From contig NZ_AUBY01000008.1 of the NCBI RefSeq assembly GCF_000429485.1, positions 310,001 to 374,000 of the forward strand: 64,000 nt of DNA, given 5' to 3'. The stretch's first letter is position 1. The number at the start of each line of letters is the position of its first letter. Both the position numbers and the translations under genes were made by a program. Below are positions 33,494-42,330 of the stretch, piece by piece. The DNA comes from Aliagarivorans marinus DSM 23064 (lineage in GTDB: Bacteria; Pseudomonadota; Gammaproteobacteria; Enterobacterales; Celerinatantimonadaceae). Under the pieces are notes generated by a model, which was not told the origin of the DNA, did no database searches, and worked only from the letters and a program-made list of their open reading frames with translations.

Positions 33494-35473
33494 CTAGAAG
33501 TCGGAGCTAAAGCCCAAGTACCAAGTGCGGTCTTCTTCGTTATAGCCGCGGATGCTGGCTTCGTGCGACATCTTGGTTTTGCCCACATTGTTCACACCGG
33601 CGCGAATACGCGCGATATCGCCCCAGTAGTAGTTCAGGCCGAGGTCAACGGTGCTGTAGCCGTCTTCTGGCAGGTCGGCATCGGCGGCGCTGCTGCCGAG
33701 CATCTGCTTACCGGTGTAGTTGTACTGCACAAAGGTACGCAGATCGTAGCTAACATCCCAGTTCAGACGCGCCATTACCGTGTGTTCTGGGCGCTCGCCT
33801 AAGGTTTCACCGGTGGTGCGATCGGTGGCATCGGTGTAGGTGTAGTTGGCGTTTAGCGAGAAGCTGTCGCTGATGTCGCCGCTGGCGGCCAGCTCAATAC
33901 CGTCGATACGGGCTTTAGCAACGTTGGTGTAGGTGAACACTTCACGGTCGAAGTCCGAGTCGATAGGCGTGTCGCGGTCTTGCTCAATCAAGTTCTTAAT
34001 GTCGTTACGGAATAAGGTGGCCTCAGTGGTCCAGCTGCCAATTTGGTACACCGCACCCAGCTCATAAGAGGTACTCTCTTCTGGCTTCAAGTCTGGATTG
34101 CCAATCACGTAACAATCGCCTTTACACGAGCTTAAGCGGTACTCTTCGTTCAGCTGCAGCAGAGACGGCGCGTTGAAGGCTTGGCCAACACCGCCCTTCA
34201 CCACCAAGTTGTCGTTGACGCGATTCACCAAGTAGGCACGCGGGCTAACGTGGCTACCGAACTCCTCGTGATAGTCCAATCGACCACCAAAGGTGAAGGT
34301 CCAACTCTCAGCAAAGCCCCATTCATCTTGCACAAACAACGCTTGCTCGGTCAGGCTGGCTTTACCAGTATCGAGCAGGTCGCGCGGGCTATCCAGGCGA
34401 CTATGGCGCAGCTCGCCACCGACAGTTACGCGGTGTGCACCCAGCTCGGTTGAAGCCGATGCGTTCAGGATATGGTTGTCTTCGGTGATCTCAGAGACAT
34501 CATCGGTGCCCTCTTCCAGATCTACCCGCTCGAAGCCATAGCGCAGCTGGCTGTCGCCCCAGTCCCACGCACCAGTGTGGGTGATTGCGCTGCTAAAGCG
34601 GCGTACATCCATCTGGCTGTCGGTGGTTGCTTTCAATGATTCGATAACCGCTTCACGCTGGTCACGGCTGTAGCCAAGATCGAAGTCGAGGATTTGCTGC
34701 TCGTCAATAAACCAGCTTAGGTTACCTAAAAGGTTGAGATATTGTTTGTCTTCGAGAGCGGTAACGTCGCTACGATCCCAAGAGTTGTCGCCATCCACCG
34801 CAGTTTGCCCACCAAAAGGCGTCCAGGCATTACGGTCGCTGTAGTTCATCGAGAAGTTAGCAAACAAGGTATCGTCAATCAGCGCACCGCCAGTATTCAG
34901 GCCCAGCATATACTGCTCTCCGCCGTCGCTCTCGGGGGTTTGGAAGTCAGCACGTACGGTACTATTCCACTCATTGCCGGCCTTCTTGGTGATGATGTTG
35001 ATCACACCGCCCATGGCATCTGAGCCATACAGCGATGACATCGGGCCACGGATGATTTCGACGCGCTCGATTGAGCTGGTCGGAATGCTGCTGTAGTCGA
35101 AGTCGTTACCGCGGATGATGGCATTTGATGAGCTCATACGGCGGCCATTGAGTAGCACCAGTGTGTAGCTCGAATCTAGGCCACGGATCTTCACCAACTC
35201 ACGTCCAGCGCGGCCACCATTCATTGAACTCTCAACACCCACCGCTTGGCTAACGATCTCGTTTAGGGTCAGCGCTGGCATGGCATCGATATCGTCCGAG
35301 GTGATCACCGAGATCGATGCAGGGGCCTCGGCAGCAGTGTTTGCGGTGCGGGTGGCTGTGACAACCATCTGCTCGTCGGTTGTCGTCGCCTCGTCTGCAA
35401 AGGCCGCAGGGCTAATAGCTAAAGCAATTGCTGTATACAGCGGCGAGAGTTTTAGTCGAGCAGAGTGATACAT
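33494..35473 (-). CDS. TonB-dependent siderophore receptor (CirA/VctA-like)
   Basis: A 659-residue outer membrane receptor. The signal peptide ends near residue 27 (SPAAFAD). The TonB box region is EQMVVTATR, the plug covers about 40-160 (SISVITSDDIDAMPALTLNE, VKIRGLDSSYTLVLLNGRRM, RVEIIRGPMSSLYGSDAMGG), and the 22-strand barrel ends in the aromatic TWYLGFSSDF needed for assembly. The plug resembles CirA, IrgA and VctA catecholate receptors. A near-perfect Fur box lies 32-50 bases upstream. It is separated from the cognate ABC importer by a LysR gene. Confidence 0.9.
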   Translation of the reverse strand: MYHSARLKLSPLYTAIALAISPAAFADEATTTDEQMVVTATRTANTAAEAPASISVITSDDIDAMPALTLNEIVSQAVGVESSMNGGRAGRELVKIRGLDSSYTLVLLNGRRMSSSNAIIRGNDFDYSSIPTSSIERVEIIRGPMSSLYGSDAMGGVINIITKKAGNEWNSTVRADFQTPESDGGEQYMLGLNTGGALIDDTLFANFSMNYSDRNAWTPFGGQTAVDGDNSWDRSDVTALEDKQYLNLLGNLSWFIDEQQILDFDLGYSRDQREAVIESLKATTDSQMDVRRFSSAITHTGAWDWGDSQLRYGFERVDLEEGTDDVSEITEDNHILNASASTELGAHRVTVGGELRHSRLDSPRDLLDTGKASLTEQALFVQDEWGFAESWTFTFGGRLDYHEEFGSHVSPRAYLVNRVNDNLVVKGGVGQAFNAPSLLQLNEEYRLSSCKGDCYVIGNPDLKPEESTSYELGAVYQIGSWTTEATLFRNDIKNLIEQDRDTPIDSDFDREVFTYTNVAKARIDGIELAASGDISDSFSLNANYTYTDATDRTTGETLGERPEHTVMARLNWDVSYDLRTFVQYNYTGKQMLGSSAADADLPEDGYSTVDLGLNYYWGDIARIRAGVNNVGKTKMSHEASIRGYNEEDRTWYLGFSSDF

Positions 35474-35504
35474 CGTGCAATTTCCTGTGTGAACAACATT
35501 TCGT

Positions 35505-35523
35505 AATGATAATGGTTATCATT
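35505..35523. promoter_or_regulatory. Fur box upstream of the TonB receptor
   Basis: AATGATAATGGTTATCATT is a 19-base palindrome that differs from the ideal AATGATAAT-N-ATTATCATT form at a single arm base. It sits in the receptor promoter region, 32 bases from the start codon. A second, weaker Fur-like stretch (TGAGAATAATTACTATTCA, 35570-35588) overlaps the gap before the LysR stop. Confidence 0.88.
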
Positions 35524-35591
35524 TTCGCATTATTCACCCAGCGCAAGTCAACACAAGTTCCATTCATTTTGAGAATAATTACTATTCACGG

Positions 35592-36545
35592 TTAGTGCTC
35601 ACAACTGTATAGCTCTTTCAGTTGCTCCCTTGCCCAGCGGCATAGCTCATCGTTATGGTGGCGGCGATGCCAGTACAGATACAACGTCATGGGCTCTCGG
35701 CGGGCCTCGCTTGGAATCGCCTTGGTGCAAAGCTGCCGGCCACGGCAAAGCTCTTCGGCGAATGGCACCGGCAGGTGGAAGATTAGATCGCTGGACTCGG
35801 CTATCGCCGCTACCGAGGCAAAGCTGGTCGTTCGCAGCGCGACATCCAAACCTTGGTGTTTAGCCAGGTGTCCCCGCTCTTTTAAGGTGAACTCAGGAAA
35901 GAAGAAGTTGGTGCCCCGAGTTTGTACCTCGGCAAAGCGGGCCGACATAAACTTGTCCAGCGTCAGGGGCTGTTCGGCCAACGGATGCTGCTTGCTCATC
36001 AGTAAGCAGAACTCCAGCTCACACAGCGGCATTCTATGCAGCTGGCTTTGGCCACTCTCGGGCTGCTGAGCGGAAATGGCAAAATGCACCAGCCCCTGCT
36101 CTAGCCCAGCAAAGTTATCTTGCGGTGTGGAGTCGATCTCCAGCTGCACCCCCGGTGCCAGCTCGGCAAGACGCTGGATAAACGGTGGCAGCAAGCGGTT
36201 GATCTGCGGCACCATGCCAAAGATGCGCAGCGAGCCCTTGCACACTGCCGGGTCAAACTGCGGTCCTCGCAATAGCTGCTCAACCCCCTCAAGCAACGGT
36301 GACAGCTCGTTTTGCAGCTGTTCTGCGCGCGGCGTGAGCACGTAGCTTCCCTGCGAGCGCACCAGCAAGTCGTCGCTGAAGGTATCGCGTAGTCGGCTTA
36401 GCGCGCGCGACATCGAAGGCTGACTCATCGCCAAGGCTTGAGCGGCCTTCGATACATGGCGCTGCTCTAACAGCACTTTTAATACAAACAGCAGATTAAG
36501 GTCGATGTCTGACATGTTTACTGAGTGCATATTCAAGTTTTGCAT
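35592..36545 (-). CDS. LysR family transcriptional regulator in siderophore locus
   Basis: A 317-residue LysR protein of the NodD/LeuO-like branch (DIDLNLLFVLKVLLEQRHVS, QPSMSRALSRLRDTFSDDLL). The winged HTH covers about 14-72 and the effector domain 95-310. ATG 36515 (MSDIDLNLL) is an alternative start and fits the family better, but neither start has a strong ribosome binding site. It stands between the TonB receptor and the divergent importer operon. AraC-type regulators are more common at such loci; the effector here is unknown. Confidence 0.84.
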   Translation of the reverse strand: MQNLNMHSVNMSDIDLNLLFVLKVLLEQRHVSKAAQALAMSQPSMSRALSRLRDTFSDDLLVRSQGSYVLTPRAEQLQNELSPLLEGVEQLLRGPQFDPAVCKGSLRIFGMVPQINRLLPPFIQRLAELAPGVQLEIDSTPQDNFAGLEQGLVHFAISAQQPESGQSQLHRMPLCELEFCLLMSKQHPLAEQPLTLDKFMSARFAEVQTRGTNFFFPEFTLKERGHLAKHQGLDVALRTTSFASVAAIAESSDLIFHLPVPFAEELCRGRQLCTKAIPSEARREPMTLYLYWHRRHHNDELCRWAREQLKELYSCEH

Positions 36546-36605
36546 AGCGCGTATTCATTGATTGATATTGAAGCGGTGATTGTATGGGTTAAGCTAAACG
36601 CCATC

Positions 36606-36624
36606 AAGAATGTTTCTCATTTAG
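36606..36624. promoter_or_regulatory. Weak Fur-like site upstream of the importer operon
   Basis: AAGAATGTTTCTCATTTAG holds a GAATG/CATTT dyad and matches about 11 of 19 Fur consensus positions. Its position, 77 bases before vctP, suits iron control. The match is too weak to rely on alone. Confidence 0.3.
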
Positions 36625-36700
36625 ATTTGCGTTAGATCAATCTTTGCTGCGAACTAGCAAGGTAGATTAACGCTGGTCGTCCACCAACAGCAGAGCTCCC

Positions 36701-37618
36701 ATGACCCGATTACTTCAAAACATCACTGCCCTCTTTGCCTGCCTAAGTACCCTATTCGCGAGCGCGGCGTTTGCAGTTACCGTTGAGCATGCTGTAGGGC
36801 AAACCCAACTGGATAAAACCCCAGAGCGCATTGTGGTGATCGGCCATGCCAGCCTGGACGTGTTGGACAACCTTGGTGTTCCCCCGGTAGGCGTGGTGCA
36901 CCATCTGCTACCGAGTTATCTGCAGCAGTACAACGATAAGTCCATCGCCTCGGTCGGCACCCTGCACGAGCCAGATTTTGAAGCGATCTTTATGGCACGC
37001 CCCGACCTGATTATCGCCGAAGGCCGCGCCCTGCCACATGTGGAAGAGCTACAAAAAATCGCCCCGACCTACGTGGTGATGATGGAAAACGGCCACTACT
37101 GGCGTGATATGACCCAGCACTGGCGCAACATCGCGCTGATGGTGGACAAGCAAGGCGAAGTGGAGTCGTTAATCAGTGAGCTGGAAGGTGAGATTGCAGC
37201 GCTATCTGCCAAGGCCAAAGCTGCAGAGCTTGATACTATGGTGGTGATGAATGCCGGTGGCAATGTCACCATGTTTGGCCGCGACAGCCGCTTCTCGCAG
37301 ATCTTCAACGAGTTCGGTTTCACCCCTGCCAGCTCACGCAACGTAGAAGCCACCGCTGGCCCGCATGGCCACCTGATTTCCTTCGAGTACATTGTCGATG
37401 CAGCGCCACAGAGCCTGATGATTATGGACCGTGAGCAAGCGATTGGCCGCGGCGCCGGCAAGGCCCAAGCCTTCTTCGACAATGCACTAGTCAACGGCAC
37501 CGAGGCGGCGCAAAACGGCAAGCTCATCTACCTAAACCCCGAGGCGTGGTATATCACCGCTGGCGGCATCCAAGCCACCCGGGTGATGCTGCAAGACATT
37601 CAACAAGCCCTGAACTAA
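36701..37618 (+). CDS. vctP: Siderophore ABC transporter substrate-binding protein (VctP/FatB/CeuE-like)
   Basis: A 305-residue periplasmic binding protein. The signal peptide ends at about residue 25 (ASAAFA). The fold is the class III type with two lobes joined by a helix: RIVVIGHASLDVLDNLGVPP, the DFEAIFMARPDLIIAEGRAL strand, HWRNIALMVDKQGEVESLI along the helix, and GAGKAQAFFDNALV in the C-lobe. It resembles the VctP/FatB/CeuE group for catechol-type siderophores. The order binding protein, two permeases, ATPase equals vctPDGC of Vibrio cholerae. A GC-rich hairpin follows the gene. Confidence 0.86.
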   Translation: MTRLLQNITALFACLSTLFASAAFAVTVEHAVGQTQLDKTPERIVVIGHASLDVLDNLGVPPVGVVHHLLPSYLQQYNDKSIASVGTLHEPDFEAIFMARPDLIIAEGRALPHVEELQKIAPTYVVMMENGHYWRDMTQHWRNIALMVDKQGEVESLISELEGEIAALSAKAKAAELDTMVVMNAGGNVTMFGRDSRFSQIFNEFGFTPASSRNVEATAGPHGHLISFEYIVDAAPQSLMIMDREQAIGRGAGKAQAFFDNALVNGTEAAQNGKLIYLNPEAWYITAGGIQATRVMLQDIQQALN

Positions 37619-37637
37619 TACGCCCAATAATGAGAAC

Positions 37638-37655
37638 GGCCCGCCATTGCGGGCC
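37638..37655 (+). terminator. GC-rich hairpin between vctP and vctD
   Basis: GGCCCGC and GCGGGCC form a seven-base stem with the loop CATT, 20 bases after vctP. No real T-tract follows. Such intercistronic hairpins commonly raise the level of the binding-protein message over that of the permeases by attenuation or by protecting the 3' end. Confidence 0.6.
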
Positions 37656-37671
37656 TTAGCTGTATATCACT

Positions 37672-38631
37672 ATGAGTATTCTTTTCCGCCTTGGAGCTGC
37701 CAGCTTATTGCTGGTTTTAGCCCTTGCGTCCTTGCTAATTGGAGTGATTGACCTTGATATCGCTGCCCTACTAAACAGCGAGAGCAGCAGCGCCCATATC
37801 TTGCTAGTCAGCCGCATTCCGCGCTTGCTGGCAATCTGTCTGGCGGGCGCCGGCCTGAGTATCGCGGGCTTGATCATGCAGCAGATCGTGCAAAACCGTT
37901 TTGCCGCCCCCTCCACCACCGGCACCATCGATTGCGCCATGTTCGGCTATATCGTGGCCCTGATAGCCTTCGGCGATGTCGACCACTGGATCCAGCTGCT
38001 AATTATCTTTGGCTTTGCGGTGGCGGGCACCCTGCTGTTTGTGCGCTTCTTGCAAAAGCTGCAGTTTAAGAATGCGGTGCTGGTACCACTTATCGGCATT
38101 ATGTACGGCAATGTGGTGTCGGCGCTGACCACCTTTATCGCCTACAAGTATGACCTGGTGCAGACCCTCTCTTCCTGGACGGTGGCCAACTTCGCCTCGG
38201 TGCTTAAAGGCAACTACGAGTTTCTTTACCTAGCCGTACCCGCCTCTGTACTGGCCTACATGTATGCCGCCCGCTTTAGTGCCGCCAGCGTGGGTGAGAG
38301 CTTTGCCAAGAACATCGGCCTTAACTACCAGCGCGTGGTGATGGTGGGGGTTATGTTGGTTGCGGTGCTCGCCTCCTCGGTGGTGATGATTGTTGGGGTG
38401 ATCCCCTTTCTAGGGCTGATTGTGCCGAACTTAGTGTCGCTGTTTATCGGCGACAATATGCGTCGCAACCTGCCGTGGACCGCCTACTGGGGCATGGTGT
38501 TGGTATTAGCCTGCGACATTGGCGGTCGCTTGATTCTGTTCCCCTTTGAAGTACCGATTTCGATGATTATCAGCATCTTTGGTGGTCTGGTGTTTATTGG
38601 TCTGATCCTCAAGGACAAGTCCAATGCGTAA
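37672..38631 (+). CDS. vctD: Siderophore ABC transporter permease (VctD-like)
   Basis: A 319-residue FecCD/BtuC-type permease with about nine or ten transmembrane segments. Typical motifs are LLVSRIPRLLAICLAGAGLS at residues 43-62, IMQQIVQNRFAAPSTTG, and MIVGVIPFLGLIVPNLVSLF, the ATPase-contacting coupling helix. It lacks a signal peptide, as usual. Its last codons overlap the next permease gene by eight bases, so the two are translationally coupled. The partner subunits are vctG and vctC. The ribosome binding site is weak, consistent with attenuation after vctP. Confidence 0.88.
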   Translation: MSILFRLGAASLLLVLALASLLIGVIDLDIAALLNSESSSAHILLVSRIPRLLAICLAGAGLSIAGLIMQQIVQNRFAAPSTTGTIDCAMFGYIVALIAFGDVDHWIQLLIIFGFAVAGTLLFVRFLQKLQFKNAVLVPLIGIMYGNVVSALTTFIAYKYDLVQTLSSWTVANFASVLKGNYEFLYLAVPASVLAYMYAARFSAASVGESFAKNIGLNYQRVVMVGVMLVAVLASSVVMIVGVIPFLGLIVPNLVSLFIGDNMRRNLPWTAYWGMVLVLACDIGGRLILFPFEVPISMIISIFGGLVFIGLILKDKSNA

Positions 38632-39574
38632 CTCGACCAAGCTGATTTTATTGAGTGTTGCCACACTGGCGATTATCGCGCTGTTTCTCGGCAAGGGGCT
38701 AGACGCCTACAACTACCGCTTCTTCTTGTCGAGGCGCATTCCCAAGGTGCTGGCTATCTTGCTGGCTGCGACTGCTATCAGCTGGTCGTCGCTGGTATTC
38801 CAAACGGTAACCAACAACCGCATCCTAACCCCGTCCATCCTTGGCTTTGACTCACTGTATGTGATGATTCAAGTGCTGCTTGTGGTGCTAGCAGGCTCAC
38901 TCTCGCCGCTAGTGATCCAGCCTATGCTGAACTTCTCGGTCACCACTGCGATTATGGCGGGCCTGTCGCTCAGCCTGTTCGCTTGGTACTTCTATGGCAA
39001 GCAGCGCGACCTGTTCAGCTTGCTGCTGATTGGCATTATTTGCTCTAGCTTGTTTAGCAGCGTCACCGGCTTTTTCACCATGGTGATCGATCCTAGCGAG
39101 TTTATGGCGATCCAGGCCTCGATGTTTGCCAGCTTCAACAACGTTAATGGTGCATTGGTGTACTGGGCGATTGCGCCGATGTTGCTGTGCTTGGCCTTGC
39201 TGCTCAAGCTCGCCCCGAAGCTCGATGTGCTGTGGCTGGGGCCAGATAACGCCACCAGCTTGGGCATCAATGTGCGCAAACTGACCTTGCAGATTATGGC
39301 GCTGGTCAGCGTGCTGATCTCCGTCGCCACCGCCTTGGTCGGCCCAGTATTGTTCTTCGGCCTGATTGTGGTGAGCCTGACCCGCCAGCTATTTAACAGC
39401 TATCAGCATCGCCTGTTGCTGCCGGCCAGTAGCGCGCTCGCCGCCTTTTTGCTGCTGACAGGCCAGTGGATTGTCGAAAACCTGATGGCCTTTGAAACCA
39501 CCATCAGCGTGATTATCAATTTTGTCGGCGGCAGCTACTTCCTGCTGCTGCTTGCCCGTAACAAAGTGAACTAA
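38624..39574 (+). CDS. vctG: Siderophore ABC transporter permease (VctG-like)
   Basis: A 316-residue FecCD-type permease, the second of the pair. Features are FFLSRRIPKVLAILLAATAI near residue 31, FQTVTNNRILTPSILGFDSL, LGPDNATSLGINVRKLTLQI and the coupling segment TALVGPVLFFGLIVVSLTRQ at about 234-253. It overlaps vctD by eight bases and is followed by the ATPase gene after two bases, so the three form a tight translation unit. In the membrane it should pair with VctD to make the channel. Confidence 0.88.
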   Translation: MRNSTKLILLSVATLAIIALFLGKGLDAYNYRFFLSRRIPKVLAILLAATAISWSSLVFQTVTNNRILTPSILGFDSLYVMIQVLLVVLAGSLSPLVIQPMLNFSVTTAIMAGLSLSLFAWYFYGKQRDLFSLLLIGIICSSLFSSVTGFFTMVIDPSEFMAIQASMFASFNNVNGALVYWAIAPMLLCLALLLKLAPKLDVLWLGPDNATSLGINVRKLTLQIMALVSVLISVATALVGPVLFFGLIVVSLTRQLFNSYQHRLLLPASSALAAFLLLTGQWIVENLMAFETTISVIINFVGGSYFLLLLARNKVN

Positions 39575-39576
39575 GC

Positions 39577-40347
39577 ATGATCAAACTAAGCGGCCTGAGT
39601 AAAAAATATAACGATAACTTTGTGGTTCAGGATGCCAGCGCGCTGTTCCCTAAAGGCGTGCTCACCTCGATTATTGGCCCCAATGGCGCCGGCAAAAGTA
39701 CCCTGCTGTCGATGGCCAGCCGCCTCACCAACAGCGATGCCGGCGAGGTAGTTATTGCCGACAAGCCTCTGAATCAATGGGATAACGCGGAGCTTGCCAA
39801 GCGCTTGGCGGTGCTGCGCCAGTCCAACAACATCAATATGCGCTTTACTGTGCGCGAGTTGGTGGCCTTTGGCCGCTTCCCCCACTCGCAAGGCCGTCTT
39901 AGTGCGCGCGACAACGAGATTATCGACAAAGCGATGGGGCATCTCGATATTCAGCACATTGCCAACCGCTACCTCGACCAGCTCAGTGGCGGCCAGCGCC
40001 AAATGGCCTTCATCGCCATGGTGGTGGCCCAAGACACCGACTATATCTTCCTCGATGAGCCGCTAAACAACCTTGATATCAAACACTCCGTGGAGATTAT
40101 GGGGGCTATCCAGCACTTGGCGCATGAACATGGGAAGGCGGTGGTGGTGGTGATCCACGACATAAACTTTGCCGCGAGTTACTCGGACCGAATTATTGCC
40201 ATGAAGCAGGGGCAAGTGATTAAAAGTGGTGACACGGTGGAGGTGATTGACGAGGCGGTGCTATCGGATATCTACGAGATCCCCTTTACCATTCGCGAGG
40301 TTGAGGGCCAGCGGATCTGTATGTATTACACCAATCCACATAAATAA
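39577..40347 (+). CDS. vctC: Siderophore ABC transporter ATP-binding protein (VctC-like)
   Basis: A 256-residue ABC ATPase. Walker A GPNGAGKST is at residues 34-42, the Q-loop is LRQSNNIN, the signature LDQLSGGQRQMAFIAMVVAQ lies at about 132-151, Walker B plus catalytic Glu is DYIFLDEPLNNLD, and the switch His is in VVVIHDINFA. It energises import of the ferric siderophore by VctPDG. It is the last gene of the operon; no terminator-like hairpin is visible in the 190 bases that follow, which contain no other feature. Confidence 0.92.
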   Translation: MIKLSGLSKKYNDNFVVQDASALFPKGVLTSIIGPNGAGKSTLLSMASRLTNSDAGEVVIADKPLNQWDNAELAKRLAVLRQSNNINMRFTVRELVAFGRFPHSQGRLSARDNEIIDKAMGHLDIQHIANRYLDQLSGGQRQMAFIAMVVAQDTDYIFLDEPLNNLDIKHSVEIMGAIQHLAHEHGKAVVVVIHDINFAASYSDRIIAMKQGQVIKSGDTVEVIDEAVLSDIYEIPFTIREVEGQRICMYYTNPHK

Positions 40348-40535
40348 CTGATCATTCTTGCTGGTTAAAATCATTGATGACCGCGTCAACGCTTTTGTAA
40401 TTAGTCCACTAGTTACGGCAAGCGCTTCCTTGTCTTCAATGATTTTTCCTGCGCAATCTCTCATCAGTTACTTATCCGGATTGGTGTTATCGCTAAGCGG
40501 TGTGTTTTGATGAGCGATACGAGCCTATCGAACGA

Positions 40536-41468
40536 CTAATCGATCAGGCTCAGTAAATCTTTTGCGGCCTCTACCCCTTGCTCACTAGCCAGCTCCAACC
40601 AATAGCGCGCTCTGTCTTGATCAATGAGCGCCTGAACCTCCCCAAAGAAGTCACCATAAAGGTAGTACTGCCCTAAGTTAAACTGCGCGTTGTGGTAGCC
40701 TTTTTCGGCAGCGCTTATTAGCAGTGTTAAGGCCTTGGCTTCACTGTGCTGGACCACATCACCGTAGAGATACAATAGCGACAGAACAAAGATGTTTTCA
40801 GGGTTATCCTCATCCACCGCGAGGCGATACTGATCATCGAAGCGCTCCATATCTCCATCAAAGCGCCCGCTGAACAGATGGCTACGGATCAGCACCGCCG
40901 GCACATTCTCTTGCGCCAGCCGCTCAATGGCGCGCAGTGCCCGAACTTTTCCTTGCGCTGCCGCCGCAGTGTACCAATACAAAGCGACACTCGGCCCTAA
41001 CTCTAAACCAGAGTCCCGATAAAAATCAGCCAATAGCAGTTGTGTGGGTGTATCGGTCACATAGGCTGCGGGCCTGCAATCATCTCCCGCATGATTGACA
41101 GGGGCCAGTGAGCACAAGCGCCGCTGGGCTTTTCTATCACCCAAGGTTGCCGCTTGCTCAAACAAAGAGAGTGACTTGAGCAACTCGGCGCGCTCACTGC
41201 CTTCGTTCCAGTAGTGCTCCGCCACATGGTACATGCCATGAGCATCGCCTTTGTCAGCGGCTTGTTGGAACCAATACAGGGCTTGGTCTGGGTCATAGAA
41301 GTTACTGTCTTGTTGAAGCAGCAAATGACCAAGCTTAAGCTGATAGGCCACATTGCCTAGCTGGGCATGCTTTTGATAAACACTAAACAGGTCATCCACA
41401 CTCACCGCTAAGCAATCAAAGGTTATAGGTAGTGCTAAGCCCGCCAAGAGACCAATTCGCTTCTTCAT
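40536..41468 (-). CDS. Exported Sel1-repeat (tetratricopeptide-like) protein
   Basis: A 310-residue protein with a signal peptide (MKKRIGLLAGLALPITFDCL). Sel1-like repeats of about 36 residues are visible at about 37-75 (AYQLKLGHLLLQQDSNFYDP then ALYWFQQAADKGDAHGMYHV), 75-115, 150-190 (ALYWYTAAAAQGKVRALRAI) and 230-305 (ALTLLISAAEKGYHNAQFNL, ARYWLELASEQGVEAAKDLL). Such superhelical repeats mediate protein contacts, often in envelope or secretion-associated proteins. The middle section is divergent. AGGAGTAATT-like spacing (GGAGTAATT) precedes the ATG. Partner unknown. Confidence 0.8.
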   Translation of the reverse strand: MKKRIGLLAGLALPITFDCLAVSVDDLFSVYQKHAQLGNVAYQLKLGHLLLQQDSNFYDPDQALYWFQQAADKGDAHGMYHVAEHYWNEGSERAELLKSLSLFEQAATLGDRKAQRRLCSLAPVNHAGDDCRPAAYVTDTPTQLLLADFYRDSGLELGPSVALYWYTAAAAQGKVRALRAIERLAQENVPAVLIRSHLFSGRFDGDMERFDDQYRLAVDEDNPENIFVLSLLYLYGDVVQHSEAKALTLLISAAEKGYHNAQFNLGQYYLYGDFFGEVQALIDQDRARYWLELASEQGVEAAKDLLSLID

Positions 41469-41518
41469 AATTACTCCATTACCTGCTGTTGACTAGCGCG
41501 CCACAAACACTGCGTTTG

Positions 41519-41926
41519 CTAGCAGTGCCCTACCCCGTAAGAGCCGCACTTGCGACAGCTATTGCTCCAAGAGGACTTATTCGCTTGACAGTTGCGCTCA
41601 GCCATCAGGCAAGCATCGAACATCGCGCCTTCAACGGATTGCGCGTTGGCAGCTTGGCCATAGTGAATATTGACCACCTGAGGCGGCACACTGCTGGTTT
41701 CGTAGTACTTACAGGTGTAGCCATAGCCATTGAAGGGGCGTTTGTGATGGTAGGGCTTGTGATGACGATGATGCCTGACTTGCTCGAGCGTCGTCTCATC
41801 TAAAGCCTGAGCGTGTCCGACAAGAAAAGTGGCGAGAGTTATGCGTTCATTGGCCAAAGAGGCATTGGAAAACAGGTAGAACGCCGCCATCGAAGCCAGT
41901 AATACCAAACGTAAAATTTTGCCCAT
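41519..41926 (-). CDS. Exported His- and Cys-rich small protein
   Basis: A 135-residue protein with a signal peptide (SNASLANE cleavage near residue 26) and GAGGTGAGAT before the ATG. The mature part has a histidine-rich stretch (RHHRHHKPYHHKRP, about residues 51-64) and six cysteines towards the C-terminus, two of them as CRKCG and the last as the final residue. Metal binding or disulfide cross-linking is suggested by composition only. No family is recognised. Copy 2 of the GGGACATTTGTACTATT element lies 208 bases upstream in the same direction, and the Sel1 gene follows after 50 bases. Confidence 0.68.
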   Translation of the reverse strand: MGKILRLVLLASMAAFYLFSNASLANERITLATFLVGHAQALDETTLEQVRHHRHHKPYHHKRPFNGYGYTCKYYETSSVPPQVVNIHYGQAANAQSVEGAMFDACLMAERNCQANKSSWSNSCRKCGSYGVGHC

Positions 41927-42133
41927 ATCTCACCTCTGTATGGCTCTGTGTTGTGCTGTTGGTTAGCGGCGACTTTAAGACTGCGGTAATTCGACCTTAA
42001 AAGGTGGTGCTATGGAGCGCGGAGAATGAGAGGGTAAGTCACCCCATAGCACCACCTTGTTCTACCTCGTGAAAGCCAGCTGGCCGCTGTTGTGCTCTGG
42101 CTGGCAATATAACTGGCAAGGTGGTTAGAGCTG

Positions 42134-42150
42134 AATAGTACAAATGTCCC
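42134..42150 (-). promoter_or_regulatory. GGGACATTTGTACTATT element, copy 2
   Basis: Exact 17-base copy on the minus strand in the gap 41927-42330, pointing to the His/Cys-rich exported-protein gene. It is back to back with copy 3, 80 bases away, which points to the other gene. The remaining sequence of this gap has no other recognisable element. Confidence 0.5.
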
Positions 42151-42229
42151 GAAACCGATATTGAAATAAAACTGAAATCTTGTCGGCAGACGCCGCTGGT
42201 TTTTATGCTCCGCAGCGATGTTTAGAAAC

Positions 42230-42246
42230 GGGACATTTGTACTATG
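42230..42246 (+). promoter_or_regulatory. GGGACATTTGTACTATG element, copy 3
   Basis: Sixteen of 17 bases match the other copies. On the plus strand it points to the lipoprotein gene starting at 42331, 84 bases downstream of the element's end. An alternative long reading frame from 42244 would start inside the element, which argues against that start. Confidence 0.5.
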
Positions 42247-42330
42247 GAAGCTGCCATAACAGCTTGGTTACTCTGCGCGCTATATCCCGGCAACATGCCA
42301 ACAATCACATTACTTAAGGATGTAGCAGTA

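Noticed and set aside
42134-42246. Inverted copies of the 17-bp element as terminal repeats of a miniature transposable element
   Set aside because: Two further copies at 28466 and 49906 are single, flanks show no target duplication that I can see, and all four copies point to a downstream gene.
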